This document shows positions 17,063 to 24,274 of a stretch of DNA of 64,000 nt, piece by piece (position 1 is the stretch's first letter; every line of letters starts with the position of its first letter). The DNA lies in contig NZ_JBHSMT010000021.1 of the NCBI RefSeq assembly GCF_042654985.1, positions 14,627 through 78,626 of the forward strand, read 5' to 3'. The translations under genes were made by a program, and so were the position numbers. The notes beneath the pieces are model-generated. The model ran no database searches, had not been told where the DNA came from, and worked only from the letters and a program-made list of their open reading frames with translations. This DNA comes from Paraherbaspirillum soli (GTDB lineage: Bacteria; Pseudomonadota; Gammaproteobacteria; Burkholderiales; Burkholderiaceae_D).

Positions 17063-17953
17063 ATGACGCTTAAAACCTTTACGCAACAACACCCGCCCAT
17101 ACCGCTAGAAGAAATAGTGCCGATGCTTAGGCGATTTCCTTCTGAGCCCCTCGCGGTGCAACATCAAATGATCGCTTACTTGGTTTCTCGTCACGGGTTC
17201 CTCAGCATGGATTGGGGCCAAGATTGGATATACAAGCGCGCAAGACGTCTAAATGCGGGTGACGAAATAACGTCGTATCTTGATCTTATTTGGCCCACAA
17301 CCTCCCCTGCTGGGCCAGGACGGGCTAACGCCTCCGGCTCCCCCCTTCTGTATCTCGCAGACCGAACCGAAACCGCTCATAGTGAAACCGGTGTGGAGAA
17401 CGATGACGTTCTGCTAGCTCTATTTCAGGTAAGGCCAGGGAGAAGCTATCGAGTTCTTCCCATTGGCGAATTCGCTTATATTCAACGCTCTGGCCGGGGA
17501 CGACTGGTACCAAGTAATCAATCGGCGATGTTAGACAATATGCTCAATGCTTGCGACCGAAACGAAGCTATGGCTTATCTAATCGTTGATTCGTTCCTTC
17601 ACGATTGTTTGGTAGAGGATGAAAAACCCTATTCTCTTTCGTCGTACATCTGCGACTTGGCATTCAAAAAATACCCCAGAGTCTCGGCAATATCCTACCC
17701 AAGTGTTCAACGATCTGGGTCAATTAATTTTGCCGTTAAGACTGAAAATTTCTGGGAGACTTGGGGCATTCTATCGGCAAGTAAATACCGAGCGGAGCAC
17801 CTCGCCCAAGGATTTTTCAGCACGTCCGAGCGGACAAATGTTACTGGTATACGAAATGATGGTGATCTGATTTGGGACTCTGAAATCGTCGCCCCCGATC
17901 TAACACATAGGCTAGCCCCTCTATGGATTCCTAGCAATTTCAGAAGCAATTAG
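17063..17953 (+). CDS. RES-domain protein
   Basis: 296 residues. The central and C-terminal part carries the RES pattern: Arg59 in IYKRARRLN, the block SGSPLLYLADRTETAHSE (91-108) with the conserved Tyr and Glu108, and the late Ser in YPSVQRSGSINFAV (212-225). RES proteins of toxin-antitoxin systems degrade NAD+ and resemble ADP-ribosyltransferases in fold. The usual Xre-type antitoxin gene is absent on either side, so this is an orphan, as in the longer RES proteins carried on mobile elements. It is convergent with the resolvase gene. Base composition resembles the rest of the element. Confidence 0.72.
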   Translation: MTLKTFTQQHPPIPLEEIVPMLRRFPSEPLAVQHQMIAYLVSRHGFLSMDWGQDWIYKRARRLNAGDEITSYLDLIWPTTSPAGPGRANASGSPLLYLADRTETAHSETGVENDDVLLALFQVRPGRSYRVLPIGEFAYIQRSGRGRLVPSNQSAMLDNMLNACDRNEAMAYLIVDSFLHDCLVEDEKPYSLSSYICDLAFKKYPRVSAISYPSVQRSGSINFAVKTENFWETWGILSASKYRAEHLAQGFFSTSERTNVTGIRNDGDLIWDSEIVAPDLTHRLAPLWIPSNFRSN

Positions 17954-17988
17954 CACCCCAGTGTGTTCGGTGGACGGCTAGTTAGTGG

Positions 17989-18567
17989 TCACGCCGCCTT
18001 GCTACGCACCCGCATGATTGTCTGCCGAGTCGTCTGATACTCACGAGCCAGCAGAGCTACGGCATCGCCTTTAGACAATCTTTGTAGCACTTCCGCTTGC
18101 TGAGTCTCAGATAGTGCTGACGGCCTGCCGAACGTTTTCCCTTCGGCCCTTGCTCGACTGATGCCAGCATTTGTTCGTTCAATCAGTAAGTCTCGCTCGA
18201 ACTCTGCCACGGCATTGATAACCTGCATCGTCATTTTACCGGCAGGACTGGTCAGGTCTACGCCGCCCAGAGCCAGACAATGGACACGTACACCGAGTGC
18301 CGCCAACTGCTCGACCGTAGCCCGTACATCCATAGCATTGCGACCCAACCGGTCCAGCTTCGTCACAATCAACACGTCGCCACTTTCCAGCCGGTCCATC
18401 AAGCGCGAGAACTCTGGCCGCTCGGTTGCGGCAACAGAACCGCTAATCGTCTCTCTGACTACCCTTCTAGCATCTATGGCAAATCCTGCTGCTTTGATTT
18501 CGGCAAGCTGGTTATCGGTGGTCTGGTCTGTGGTGGATACGCGGCAGTAGGCAAAGACTCTGGACAT
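17989..18567 (-). CDS. Serine resolvase/invertase
   Basis: 192-residue small serine recombinase. The N-terminal catalytic domain has FAYCRVSTTDQ with nucleophile Ser11, then TKLDRLGRNAMD and LTSPAGKMTMQV, and the E-helix AEFERDLLIERT. A C-terminal helix-turn-helix follows (GDAVALLAREYQTTRQTIMRV). All family signature residues are present, so it should be active, for example as a resolvase or in dimer resolution. The upstream region holds an array of TGTACGAAT repeats that are its likely binding sites. Confidence 0.93.
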   Translation of the reverse strand: MSRVFAYCRVSTTDQTTDNQLAEIKAAGFAIDARRVVRETISGSVAATERPEFSRLMDRLESGDVLIVTKLDRLGRNAMDVRATVEQLAALGVRVHCLALGGVDLTSPAGKMTMQVINAVAEFERDLLIERTNAGISRARAEGKTFGRPSALSETQQAEVLQRLSKGDAVALLAREYQTTRQTIMRVRSKAA

Positions 18568-18580
18568 GGTGACTTCCTTA

Positions 18581-18697
18581 TGTACGAATTGGGTGTACGA
18601 ATTTGGTGTACGAATAATAAGGCATGTCCGAATCGTTTACAAGCTTACTTTCGTACACACTGATTCACCCCTGTACTTATCCGTTCCATTTCGTACA
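18581..18697. promoter_or_regulatory. Repeat array upstream of resolvase (putative res/operator sites)
   Basis: TGTACGAAT occurs in direct orientation at 18581-18589, 18594-18602 and 18607-18615 (13-base spacing), with inverted TTTCGTACA copies at 18649-18657 and 18689-18697. The position directly before the resolvase start fits recombination sites that also autoregulate the gene. Confidence 0.6.
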
Positions 18698-18968
18698 GTG
18701 TTACTGCTGATCGTTGAATAACGCTTACTATCAGAACCACATTAGCGCCGTACGTAGTTGCGTGAATGCTGACTGCCGAGCTAGTGCCAGCCATTAGCAG
18801 CCGCTGGCATCATTGAATCGTGGCGCGTGTGGGACCAGAGGGGGGATGAGGTGGTCCTGAGCTTATCAGAGGGCGCACGAATTTTTCTGGCTAATTATTT
18901 GGGACACCTGTGCTGAGCCTTGATACGTCCGCAGGCGTGCCCCCCCCCTTGCCAAGCTTATCAAAGAG

Positions 18969-19757
18969 TTAGCCAGGTATGAGATGCAATTCGATGGATT
19001 TTTCTGTTCCATTGCGAATAACCTTGAGGACGCACTTGCCCCCCTTTGAAGGTGCGGATTGCATTAGATCGGTGGCATGTTTTGCGTTAATGATCAACGT
19101 GTCGTTGAATTCAACGAGAATGTCGCCGGGCAGTACATTGGCTAGAAATGCTGGGGACTCCTCTATAACGACGTTGATTATAGCTCCCGTGTTGCGTTCA
19201 TATTTCGATCTAAGTTCAAGCGGTAGGTCGCTGACAAGCAGTCCAAACCTCGGCTTTTTTGTTGACTTCACAAAGTACACTGCCGTTTGATCGTAGCGTT
19301 GCTGCTGTCTAGTGATTGGAACGACAGTCGTGCCGTATGTTGTGCTGCTGCCGGAGTAATTCGCGCTGCCATATGCTCCATACACAGAGCCGGAACTGTA
19401 GGTGGTCTGGTTGTTAGGAAGAAAGAGCGGAGTGGTAATTGTCCTAGACTCAGTGAACTTTGAGCTTACCAAGACAAGAACTGCCCCGACTGCCGTTGCT
19501 TGTTTGATCACCGCTTGTTCGGATTCCATCTGTCCATTGAAGGACGAGGCCCCTATTGGGCGATACCCTTTAGACGCCGCAATCTTGACATCGCGTTGCA
19601 GATCGGTAGATGACATTATCTGCGGCTTTTCCCCTGCCCCTAGTAAGTGAACATCTGTCAGCGTTCTTGCATCAACGTACGGCTTGTAAAATTGTTGATA
19701 GCCGCTCGCGCAGCCGGTCAACACGATACACATAATGGCTGTGAGGACTAGGCGCAT
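18969..19757 (-). CDS. Lipoprotein with C-terminal PDZ domain
   Basis: 262 residues from the ATG at 19757, which has GGAGG 7 bases upstream. The signal sequence ends in a lipobox (CIVLTGCAS), so it is probably lipid-anchored. The middle part has a low-complexity Tyr/Ser/Gly stretch (about residues 110-140). The C-terminal about 90 residues form a PDZ-like domain (IEESPAFLANVLPGDILVEF). The fold suggests binding of protein tails in the periplasm. Its function in the mobile element is unknown; it may be a morphogenesis or surface-modifying cargo protein. Confidence 0.7.
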   Translation of the reverse strand: MRLVLTAIMCIVLTGCASGYQQFYKPYVDARTLTDVHLLGAGEKPQIMSSTDLQRDVKIAASKGYRPIGASSFNGQMESEQAVIKQATAVGAVLVLVSSKFTESRTITTPLFLPNNQTTYSSGSVYGAYGSANYSGSSTTYGTTVVPITRQQQRYDQTAVYFVKSTKKPRFGLLVSDLPLELRSKYERNTGAIINVVIEESPAFLANVLPGDILVEFNDTLIINAKHATDLMQSAPSKGGKCVLKVIRNGTEKSIELHLIPG

Positions 19758-19883
19758 GACGGAGCCTCCGCTTATCAAGGGATGCTGTCTAGTTAGGGTG
19801 TGCAGGTATTTACTCCGGCTGTGTAATCTTAGGTAAACCACAGCGCTGCCACAAGGCAACTACTAGCATAACCACTAGCTACA

Positions 19884-19932
19884 CTATAGGTGTAACCACT
19901 GGCCTCCCTGCTATAGTCGGGGTTTAGAGGCT
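19884..19932 (+). repeat. Promoter-like motif and third repeat copy
   Basis: The stretch 19760-20110 is nearly gene-free. It holds ACACTATAGGTG (19880-19891), close to the T7 promoter core, and CTATAGTCGGGGTTTAGAGG (19911-19930), a partial copy of the 15793-15981 repeats. Confidence 0.35.
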
Positions 19933-20110
19933 AGTAAACGGGCTAGAGCTATGCGGCATGCGGTCTCTAGCCCGATTTTCTGTCTCAAAATAATTGCATG
20001 AATTCAAATGAGATAGAACCATTCTTGACCATCACAGATCGGGTCGAAGCGGCTCGATCCCCAGTTCCCAGCCCTACCTTCTTTGCCCTGATTTCCCAGG
20101 TTTTCAAAAT

Positions 20111-20257
20111 TTATCTGGGCCACGGTTTAGTAGGTTCCACATGCTCAGGCGCATGCCCAGGTACAGGCTGCGGCACAGGAAAGTACCCAGGACTAGGCGT
20201 GGGCTGTGGTTGCGGCTCTGGCCGCGGTTGTGGCTGATTTGGATTTTGTGTAGTCAT
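20111..20257 (-). CDS. Proline-rich 48-residue protein
   Basis: Starts at ATG 20257 and ends at TAA 20111-20113. The sequence is dominated by Pro, Gln and Glu (MTTQNPNQPQPRPEPQPQ, ending EPTKPWPR) and must be extended or disordered. The start overlaps the stop of the SLATT-like gene in an ATGA arrangement, so both are translated from one message. It has no recognisable family. The strict coupling suggests a partner or regulator of the membrane protein. Confidence 0.55.
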   Translation of the reverse strand: MTTQNPNQPQPRPEPQPQPTPSPGYFPVPQPVPGHAPEHVEPTKPWPR

Positions 20258-20781
20258 GGCTGTACTCGCGGAACAAAAAAGAAATTTGGTGGAAGTTCTT
20301 TGTTAACATCTGAGGTGTACTTTTCGATCAGCGCCTTATTTTGTCTATTTTCAGGCGATGAACCGACAAGAAGTTTTTTCCGCTTTTGCGCCACATCAAA
20401 CATCTTTTGGGCAGGCTTGGTATATCCCCTGTCAAATTTTATTTGATCGACAATATCTCCCAAGTCGCTTTCAAGTGCACGATAGCCCGACAAGGAATGC
20501 TCAATATTTTTTATTCTCGTTGGTAAGCCTAGGAATGGTTTTATTACTGCTGCAATGGTAGCTATCGCCGATAAGCTTACCCACAATATCTTGCCTATAT
20601 CAGTCTTGAAAAACCAAATGCCCGCGACTGCTGATGTTGGTGCTGTGATTGCGATAAGAATCTCAAGGCAAAGGTTTTCTCTCTCTACTCTAGCAAGACG
20701 AGAGGAGTAATATTTCACATTGAGTCGTGCGGTCTTATATAGGTCGTAAACGACCCAAACTGGGTCTTCGTTATTGGACAT
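20254..20781 (-). CDS. SLATT-like two-helix membrane protein
   Basis: 175 residues. An N-terminal helix (residues 12-34) is followed by two membrane helices (about 38-58 and 66-86), then a soluble helical tail of about 85 residues. This layout and the segment YYSSRLARVERENLCLEILI match SLATT-type proteins, which are proposed pore-forming effectors in nucleotide-signalled phage defence. No nucleotidyltransferase or sensor gene is adjacent, so an orphan effector or an unrelated two-helix protein is possible. AGGAGG lies just before the ATG at 20781. Translation is coupled (ATGA) to a proline-rich mini-protein gene. Confidence 0.55.
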   Translation of the reverse strand: MSNNEDPVWVVYDLYKTARLNVKYYSSRLARVERENLCLEILIAITAPTSAVAGIWFFKTDIGKILWVSLSAIATIAAVIKPFLGLPTRIKNIEHSLSGYRALESDLGDIVDQIKFDRGYTKPAQKMFDVAQKRKKLLVGSSPENRQNKALIEKYTSDVNKELPPNFFFVPRVQP

Positions 20782-20932
20782 AGGAGGTTTCGCGTGTATA
20801 AAATTTGAGTATATTTCCTTCCGGAAAAAATGCTAGGCGCTCTAGCAGGCCGTCGAGATATCTAACAAGCTAGTTGAGTTTTGGCCAATCTGGGCGTCTG
20901 AAGCATTCAGCACAAGTCAGAACCGCCGCAAA

Positions 20933-21175
20933 TTAATGCCCCGTACTTGACCAGCTAGGTCCCGTCCTAGCCCTACCAAAGACATCATCCAGGAACGCCT
21001 CCAGGTCAGCATCGCGCATCGTCTCGTGATGTTCCTGAAGCGTCTTCTGCACGTCCTTGTCCATCTGCTCAGTCCAATACGCAACCGCCATCGCCAGCAC
21101 GTCAATCCGGTCATCCTTACTCAATGCTCCACGCTCACGTGTAATGCGAGTCATCTGATAGAACAGCTGGCAACG
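20933..21175 (-). pseudogene. Remnant of T7-type large terminase, C-terminal end
   Basis: The minus strand encodes FYQMTRITRERGALSKDD, then RIDVLAMAVAYWTEQMDKD and a helical tail, ending at TAA 20933-20935. This matches the C-terminal end of T7-like large terminase (gp19), where the GAL-x-x-DDR-x-D-x-LA-x-AVAYW block is very typical. The frame is open upstream only to a TAG near 21218, and the ATPase and most of the nuclease domain are missing. It is therefore the tail of a deleted packaging gene. Confidence 0.75.
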
Positions 21176-21349
21176 ATGCGGCTTTGAGAGGATTGAGTGA
21201 TGCTTCCACAGCGAGCGCTATGGGGGTCTTACTGAGACTGCTTATAGGTGAGACTCCAGGAGTAACAAAAGATGGCGTGATTGCCGCTGAGGTTTGGTTC
21301 TAGTTCGTGATTCGTGCTAACTTCCGGGTTTCATTGCATACGAGCAAAT

Positions 21350-21883
21350 ATGAGTCGCCCAACTTTCGGAAATACACCAAAGGCAGTTGTCATCATCGGG
21401 GATAAAACCAGTCATGGGGGAGTGGTCCTTAGCGGGGACAAAACCTCCGTTTGGCACGACATTGGCATGGCACGTGTGGGCGATACCGTGTACTGCCCTA
21501 AATGCTCACCACGCATTCAGACGATTACCGAAGGTTCATCAAATTGCCCCACCAAAAGCGGGCAATTCATTGCCTTACACGGGGATATGACCAGTTGCGG
21601 GGCAACCCTTATTGCCGCAGGCGCAGGCACTCCAAATATTAATAAGGCCATCACCTTTTTGACCCGGTTTGAGAAATCCAAAACACAACGATACGATGAG
21701 CAAGTTCGAATTAAGGATCAAGAAGGCAATCCTATTCTCAATACGCCTTATCACATCACCGATGAATCAGGAAATGAATACAAAGGGGTTACGGATGAAA
21801 ATGGGTGCTGTGACCGTGTCTACACTGATGAATCAGAAAATTTGACTATCTTAATCGGCGTACCTGCCTTGGAGAAATGGTAA
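21350..21883 (+). CDS. PAAR-domain protein with C-terminal extension
   Basis: 177 residues from the ATG at 21350. The first about 95 residues are a PAAR domain (AVVIIGDKTSHGGVVLSGD, GMARVGDTVYCPKC, GQFIALHGDMTSCGATLI), which forms the sharp tip on the VgrG spike of type VI secretion systems. The C-terminal part (105-177) is a small beta-rich domain (NPILNTPYHITDESGNEYKG) like those that dock effectors. The next gene starts within the stop region (TAATG). The host must supply the secretion machine, as no tss genes are in the window. AT-richer than the host backbone. Confidence 0.85.
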   Translation: MSRPTFGNTPKAVVIIGDKTSHGGVVLSGDKTSVWHDIGMARVGDTVYCPKCSPRIQTITEGSSNCPTKSGQFIALHGDMTSCGATLIAAGAGTPNINKAITFLTRFEKSKTQRYDEQVRIKDQEGNPILNTPYHITDESGNEYKGVTDENGCCDRVYTDESENLTILIGVPALEKW

Positions 21884-22779
21884 TGTGCGCCTCTAAATTC
21901 ATAGCGAAAACGAATACAACTGCCGACTCACTCCATGACATTACTGGTTTTGGGATGCCAGCTGTGGCATTCAATTATGTGGTTATCGAACAGCCGGGGA
22001 AAGATGGTTTTTTGGTACGAAAAGGTTTTCTTGCCACTCCAGAAAATTATTTGAAACTTCAAAAACTTGGCTTGACTGAAGCTCAAATTCACAGTGAGTT
22101 TTATCCTGAGAAATTTGGATTAATACCTAAGGGATGGGGGAAATCCGTTACTCCAATAGAGCACGTTATGGGGAATAACGTATCTCCGTTTATTTCAACG
22201 AGTTCATTATTTCCAAATGGGGCGGGAGACTTTCTAGGGAAGAAAATATATTTTGACATAGAGAAATTAAATAAAGCAGGTATCAAAATTATATCTACTG
22301 AAGAAATAGCAAAATCTTTAACAGAGTATAAAGTTGCGCACCCTCACACTGCACCGAGAATTGATAAACTTATCAAAGCAATTACGGAGCATGAAGGTGA
22401 AGTTCTACTTCATGGTGAGAAGATTCCTGCAGCAGCTATATTTACGCCAAGATCATTAGCGGCTACTACAGTTAGTGTACGGGTAGTTAAGGTGGTTGGT
22501 GTTATAGGCATAGTCTTTACTGCTTATGAATTAGAGCAGGCCACTGAGAAATCCATCAAGGTGAAAAGTGTTAAGCCAATTTCCGCCGAAGTAATCAGGC
22601 AAGCCGGAGGATGGGCGGGAGCGAGGGCCGGTTTCGCAATTGGTGGCGAAATAGGTGCATTAGCCGGAATAGAAACAGGCCCCGGTGCTGTCGTTACCGG
22701 ATTGGTTGGTGGAATTATATTTGGCGTTGGCGGCTATTACGGTGCAAGTTGGGCTGCCGACCATATTGACAAAAAGTGA
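21883..22779 (+). CDS. Putative ADP-ribosyltransferase-like type VI effector
   Basis: 298 residues from the ATG at 21883, which has GGAG 8 bases upstream and overlaps the PAAR stop (TAATG). The N-terminal 190 residues show an R-S-E ADP-ribosyltransferase pattern: Arg in GFLVRKGF, the strand VSPFISTSS, and the EGEVLLHGEKIPAAAIF block with two Glu. The C-terminal third is a glycine-zipper membrane region (GGEIGALAGIETGPGAVV, then GLVGGIIFGVGGYYGASW). Such a protein could modify a target in a rival cell after delivery with the PAAR tip. The assignment is by motif layout only. Confidence 0.6.
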   Translation: MCASKFIAKTNTTADSLHDITGFGMPAVAFNYVVIEQPGKDGFLVRKGFLATPENYLKLQKLGLTEAQIHSEFYPEKFGLIPKGWGKSVTPIEHVMGNNVSPFISTSSLFPNGAGDFLGKKIYFDIEKLNKAGIKIISTEEIAKSLTEYKVAHPHTAPRIDKLIKAITEHEGEVLLHGEKIPAAAIFTPRSLAATTVSVRVVKVVGVIGIVFTAYELEQATEKSIKVKSVKPISAEVIRQAGGWAGARAGFAIGGEIGALAGIETGPGAVVTGLVGGIIFGVGGYYGASWAADHIDKK

Positions 22780-22805
22780 ATTTCAAATTCGGAGAGGTAA
22801 CTGTA

Positions 22806-23165
22806 ATGTTTCATCGAAAAAAGGCCTCTGAAAGTTCACACGAAAAAACAGATTTCGGTCGAGTTTTTGGCTGGTGGCTTTGCTTGAATGGTGAACGTAT
22901 TGCCGAACTAAACTATTGGCGTTTTGATGTGGATAGTCAGTTTTGGCACGAGTATAGATTGTTTACATTTAATCCGGAATTTAACGCCATTGGAATAGAT
23001 CCTGATAGGTGGTGCTGCGAGGATATTTCTTTAGAAAGTCGCTATGTTGAAGGCTATTATGTGAAAGATTTTATTATGAGTCCTCGTGATGGAAATCTGA
23101 TTGCTATTCGTAATGCGTACATTCCAGAAGATATATTCCTTCGGGCATCGGATATTGATATTTAG
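22806..23165 (+). CDS. Candidate immunity protein
   Basis: 119 residues from ATG 22806, preceded by GGAGAGG at 22790-22796; a GTG at 22776 overlaps the toxin stop but has no better ribosome site. Soluble, acidic, Trp/Tyr-rich (FGWWLCLNGERIAELNYW, YRLFTFNPEFNAIG). No family is named with certainty. The position directly after the toxin gene, the small size and acidity are what is expected of a cognate immunity protein. Confidence 0.5.
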   Translation: MFHRKKASESSHEKTDFGRVFGWWLCLNGERIAELNYWRFDVDSQFWHEYRLFTFNPEFNAIGIDPDRWCCEDISLESRYVEGYYVKDFIMSPRDGNLIAIRNAYIPEDIFLRASDIDI

Positions 23166-23182
23166 CCGCGACCATCAATTAA

Positions 23183-23682
23183 TGAAATCCTTCCTGCTTA
23201 CTGCTAGAAAATGGCAACCTCCAATCAAATGAACAAGAATGGAAAATATGTTGGCACAGTCACGATTGAATAACAGTGTCAAATTGCTGCTTGTTTCTAT
23301 CGCGCTTTTTTCGATTCCGTGTTTTTCTCAATCCGCCTATCAGGGTATTGACGATGACCACACTACAGCTACTAAGCATGGCCTCTATGAAATCAGAGAA
23401 GAGGCCAGGAAGTTTGTCGCGCAGGAAAATACAAAGAATCACACCAATTGGGAAACCCTGGACCCTAATCTAAAAATTGTGGTCCCTAAATGCGTAGTTC
23501 CTCTCAAGACAAAATGGGTGCCAGAAGATCGGGGGTTGTCTAATAAAAGTGTTTGGGTACTGTGCGCTCAAACTCTGAATAAGAATTATAAGAAATGGGA
23601 TGTATATGTGCCTGTTGCTGCCCCTCGTGTGAAGGGCAAATAGAGAGGGATTTAGCCCCTAGTGAAATCCTTCCTGCTCACT
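23183..23682. repeat. Direct repeat pair flanking a small gene
   Basis: TGAAATCCTTCCTGCTTACT (23183-23202) and TGAAATCCTTCCTGCTCACT (23663-23682) differ at one base and each follows TTTAGCC. They bracket the gene at 23239-23643. Confidence 0.6.
23239..23643 (+). CDS. Secreted small protein of unknown function
   Basis: 134 residues with a signal peptide (SVKLLLVSIALFSIPCFSQS, about residues 13-32). The mature part ends with two Cys and a WDVYVPV motif that loosely recalls the N-terminal domain of FlgA-like proteins; the resemblance is weak. It follows the toxin and candidate immunity genes and could be a periplasmic immunity factor. The internal start MLAQSRL at 23248 is also possible. Confidence 0.5.
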   Translation: MENMLAQSRLNNSVKLLLVSIALFSIPCFSQSAYQGIDDDHTTATKHGLYEIREEARKFVAQENTKNHTNWETLDPNLKIVVPKCVVPLKTKWVPEDRGLSNKSVWVLCAQTLNKNYKKWDVYVPVAAPRVKGK

Positions 23683-23864
23683 ACCGGCAAACGGTAGTGA
23701 ATCAGTGAGGTTAGCCAGCGGCGACTCGGAACTCACCTGAGTCTAAAGCGGCCCGGCTACGACACTCCTCCATTTGCTAAACACGGGTCTATCTATCCCC
23801 GCAGTTCGCCGGTTGAACACATGAGCAATTCCCCTTACACTTGCCGCAGGACAGGGCAACAATC

Positions 23865-23883
23865 CTGTCCCATTTTTGTCCCA
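23865..23883 (+). promoter_or_regulatory. Putative integrase arm-type sites, right end
   Basis: CTGTCCCA (23865-23872) and TTGTCCCA (23876-23883), 11 bases apart, mirror the pair at 6529-6547 at the left end. Confidence 0.5.
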
Positions 23884-23980
23884 CTCCGTGAGGCAGAATT
23901 GATTAATTTAGCGAGATTTCACCGGCAACATCAGTATGCTTGATTCCGTGTAAACCTAAGCGTGGCAATGGTTTCAAGGC

Positions 23981-24121
23981 GAAGCGCTAACTGCAGTCCA
24001 GGTCGGCTTGCTGACTATCTATGACATGTGCAAGGCGGTGGATCGGGGGATGGTGATTACTGATGTGCGGGTGCTTGAAAAGCATGGGGGGAAATCGGGG
24101 GATTGGGTGGCGGAATCGTAA
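23981..24121 (+). pseudogene. Displaced 3' end of host moaC (attR)
   Basis: Encodes the last 46 or so codons of MoaC without a start, ending DWVAES and TAA at 24119-24121. It is the original host tail, separated from the rest of the gene by the integrated element. It marks the right junction. Confidence 0.9.
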
Positions 24122-24141
24122 AAATCCGCCTTACCGCATAG

Positions 24142-24167
24142 GTCGGAAAAGCGAAGCGCCTTCCGAC
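24142..24167. repeat. REP-like palindrome
   Basis: GTCGGAAAAGCGAAGCGCCT then TCCGAC forms a short stem (GTCGGAA/TTCCGAC). It is the same sequence family as the long inverted repeat at 52417-52533. Confidence 0.6.
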
Positions 24168-24274
24168 ATCAATGCTTAAAGAAAGAACCATGTCAAATCC
24201 CGTACCTGAACGGCATGTTGCAAATAGTGCGTTCCCCTTACGGTTTCAAAACGAATCAGCGTATATAAATTGGA

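Larger units (their letters stand above)
6278..24121. mobile_element. Integrated element: decayed T7-like prophage/genomic island in moaC
   Basis: Bounded by the moaC 3' duplication. The repeat offset gives a size of about 17.7 kb. It contains two tyrosine recombinases at the left end, an antirepressor, T7-like virion and DNA-packaging genes (some remnants) and accessory toxin- and defence-like cargo. No capsid, portal, tail-tube or RNA polymerase gene is visible, so it cannot be a complete phage. Confidence 0.85.

Noticed and set aside
21100..21312. Plus-strand frame ending in GVTKDGVIAAEVWF and TAG.
   Set aside because: It overlaps the better supported terminase remnant on the minus strand and lacks a start; may be a chance frame.
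6278..24121. CRISPR array or tRNA gene in the island.
   Set aside because: No regularly spaced repeats of array type and no cloverleaf sequence were seen; repeats found are too few and irregular.
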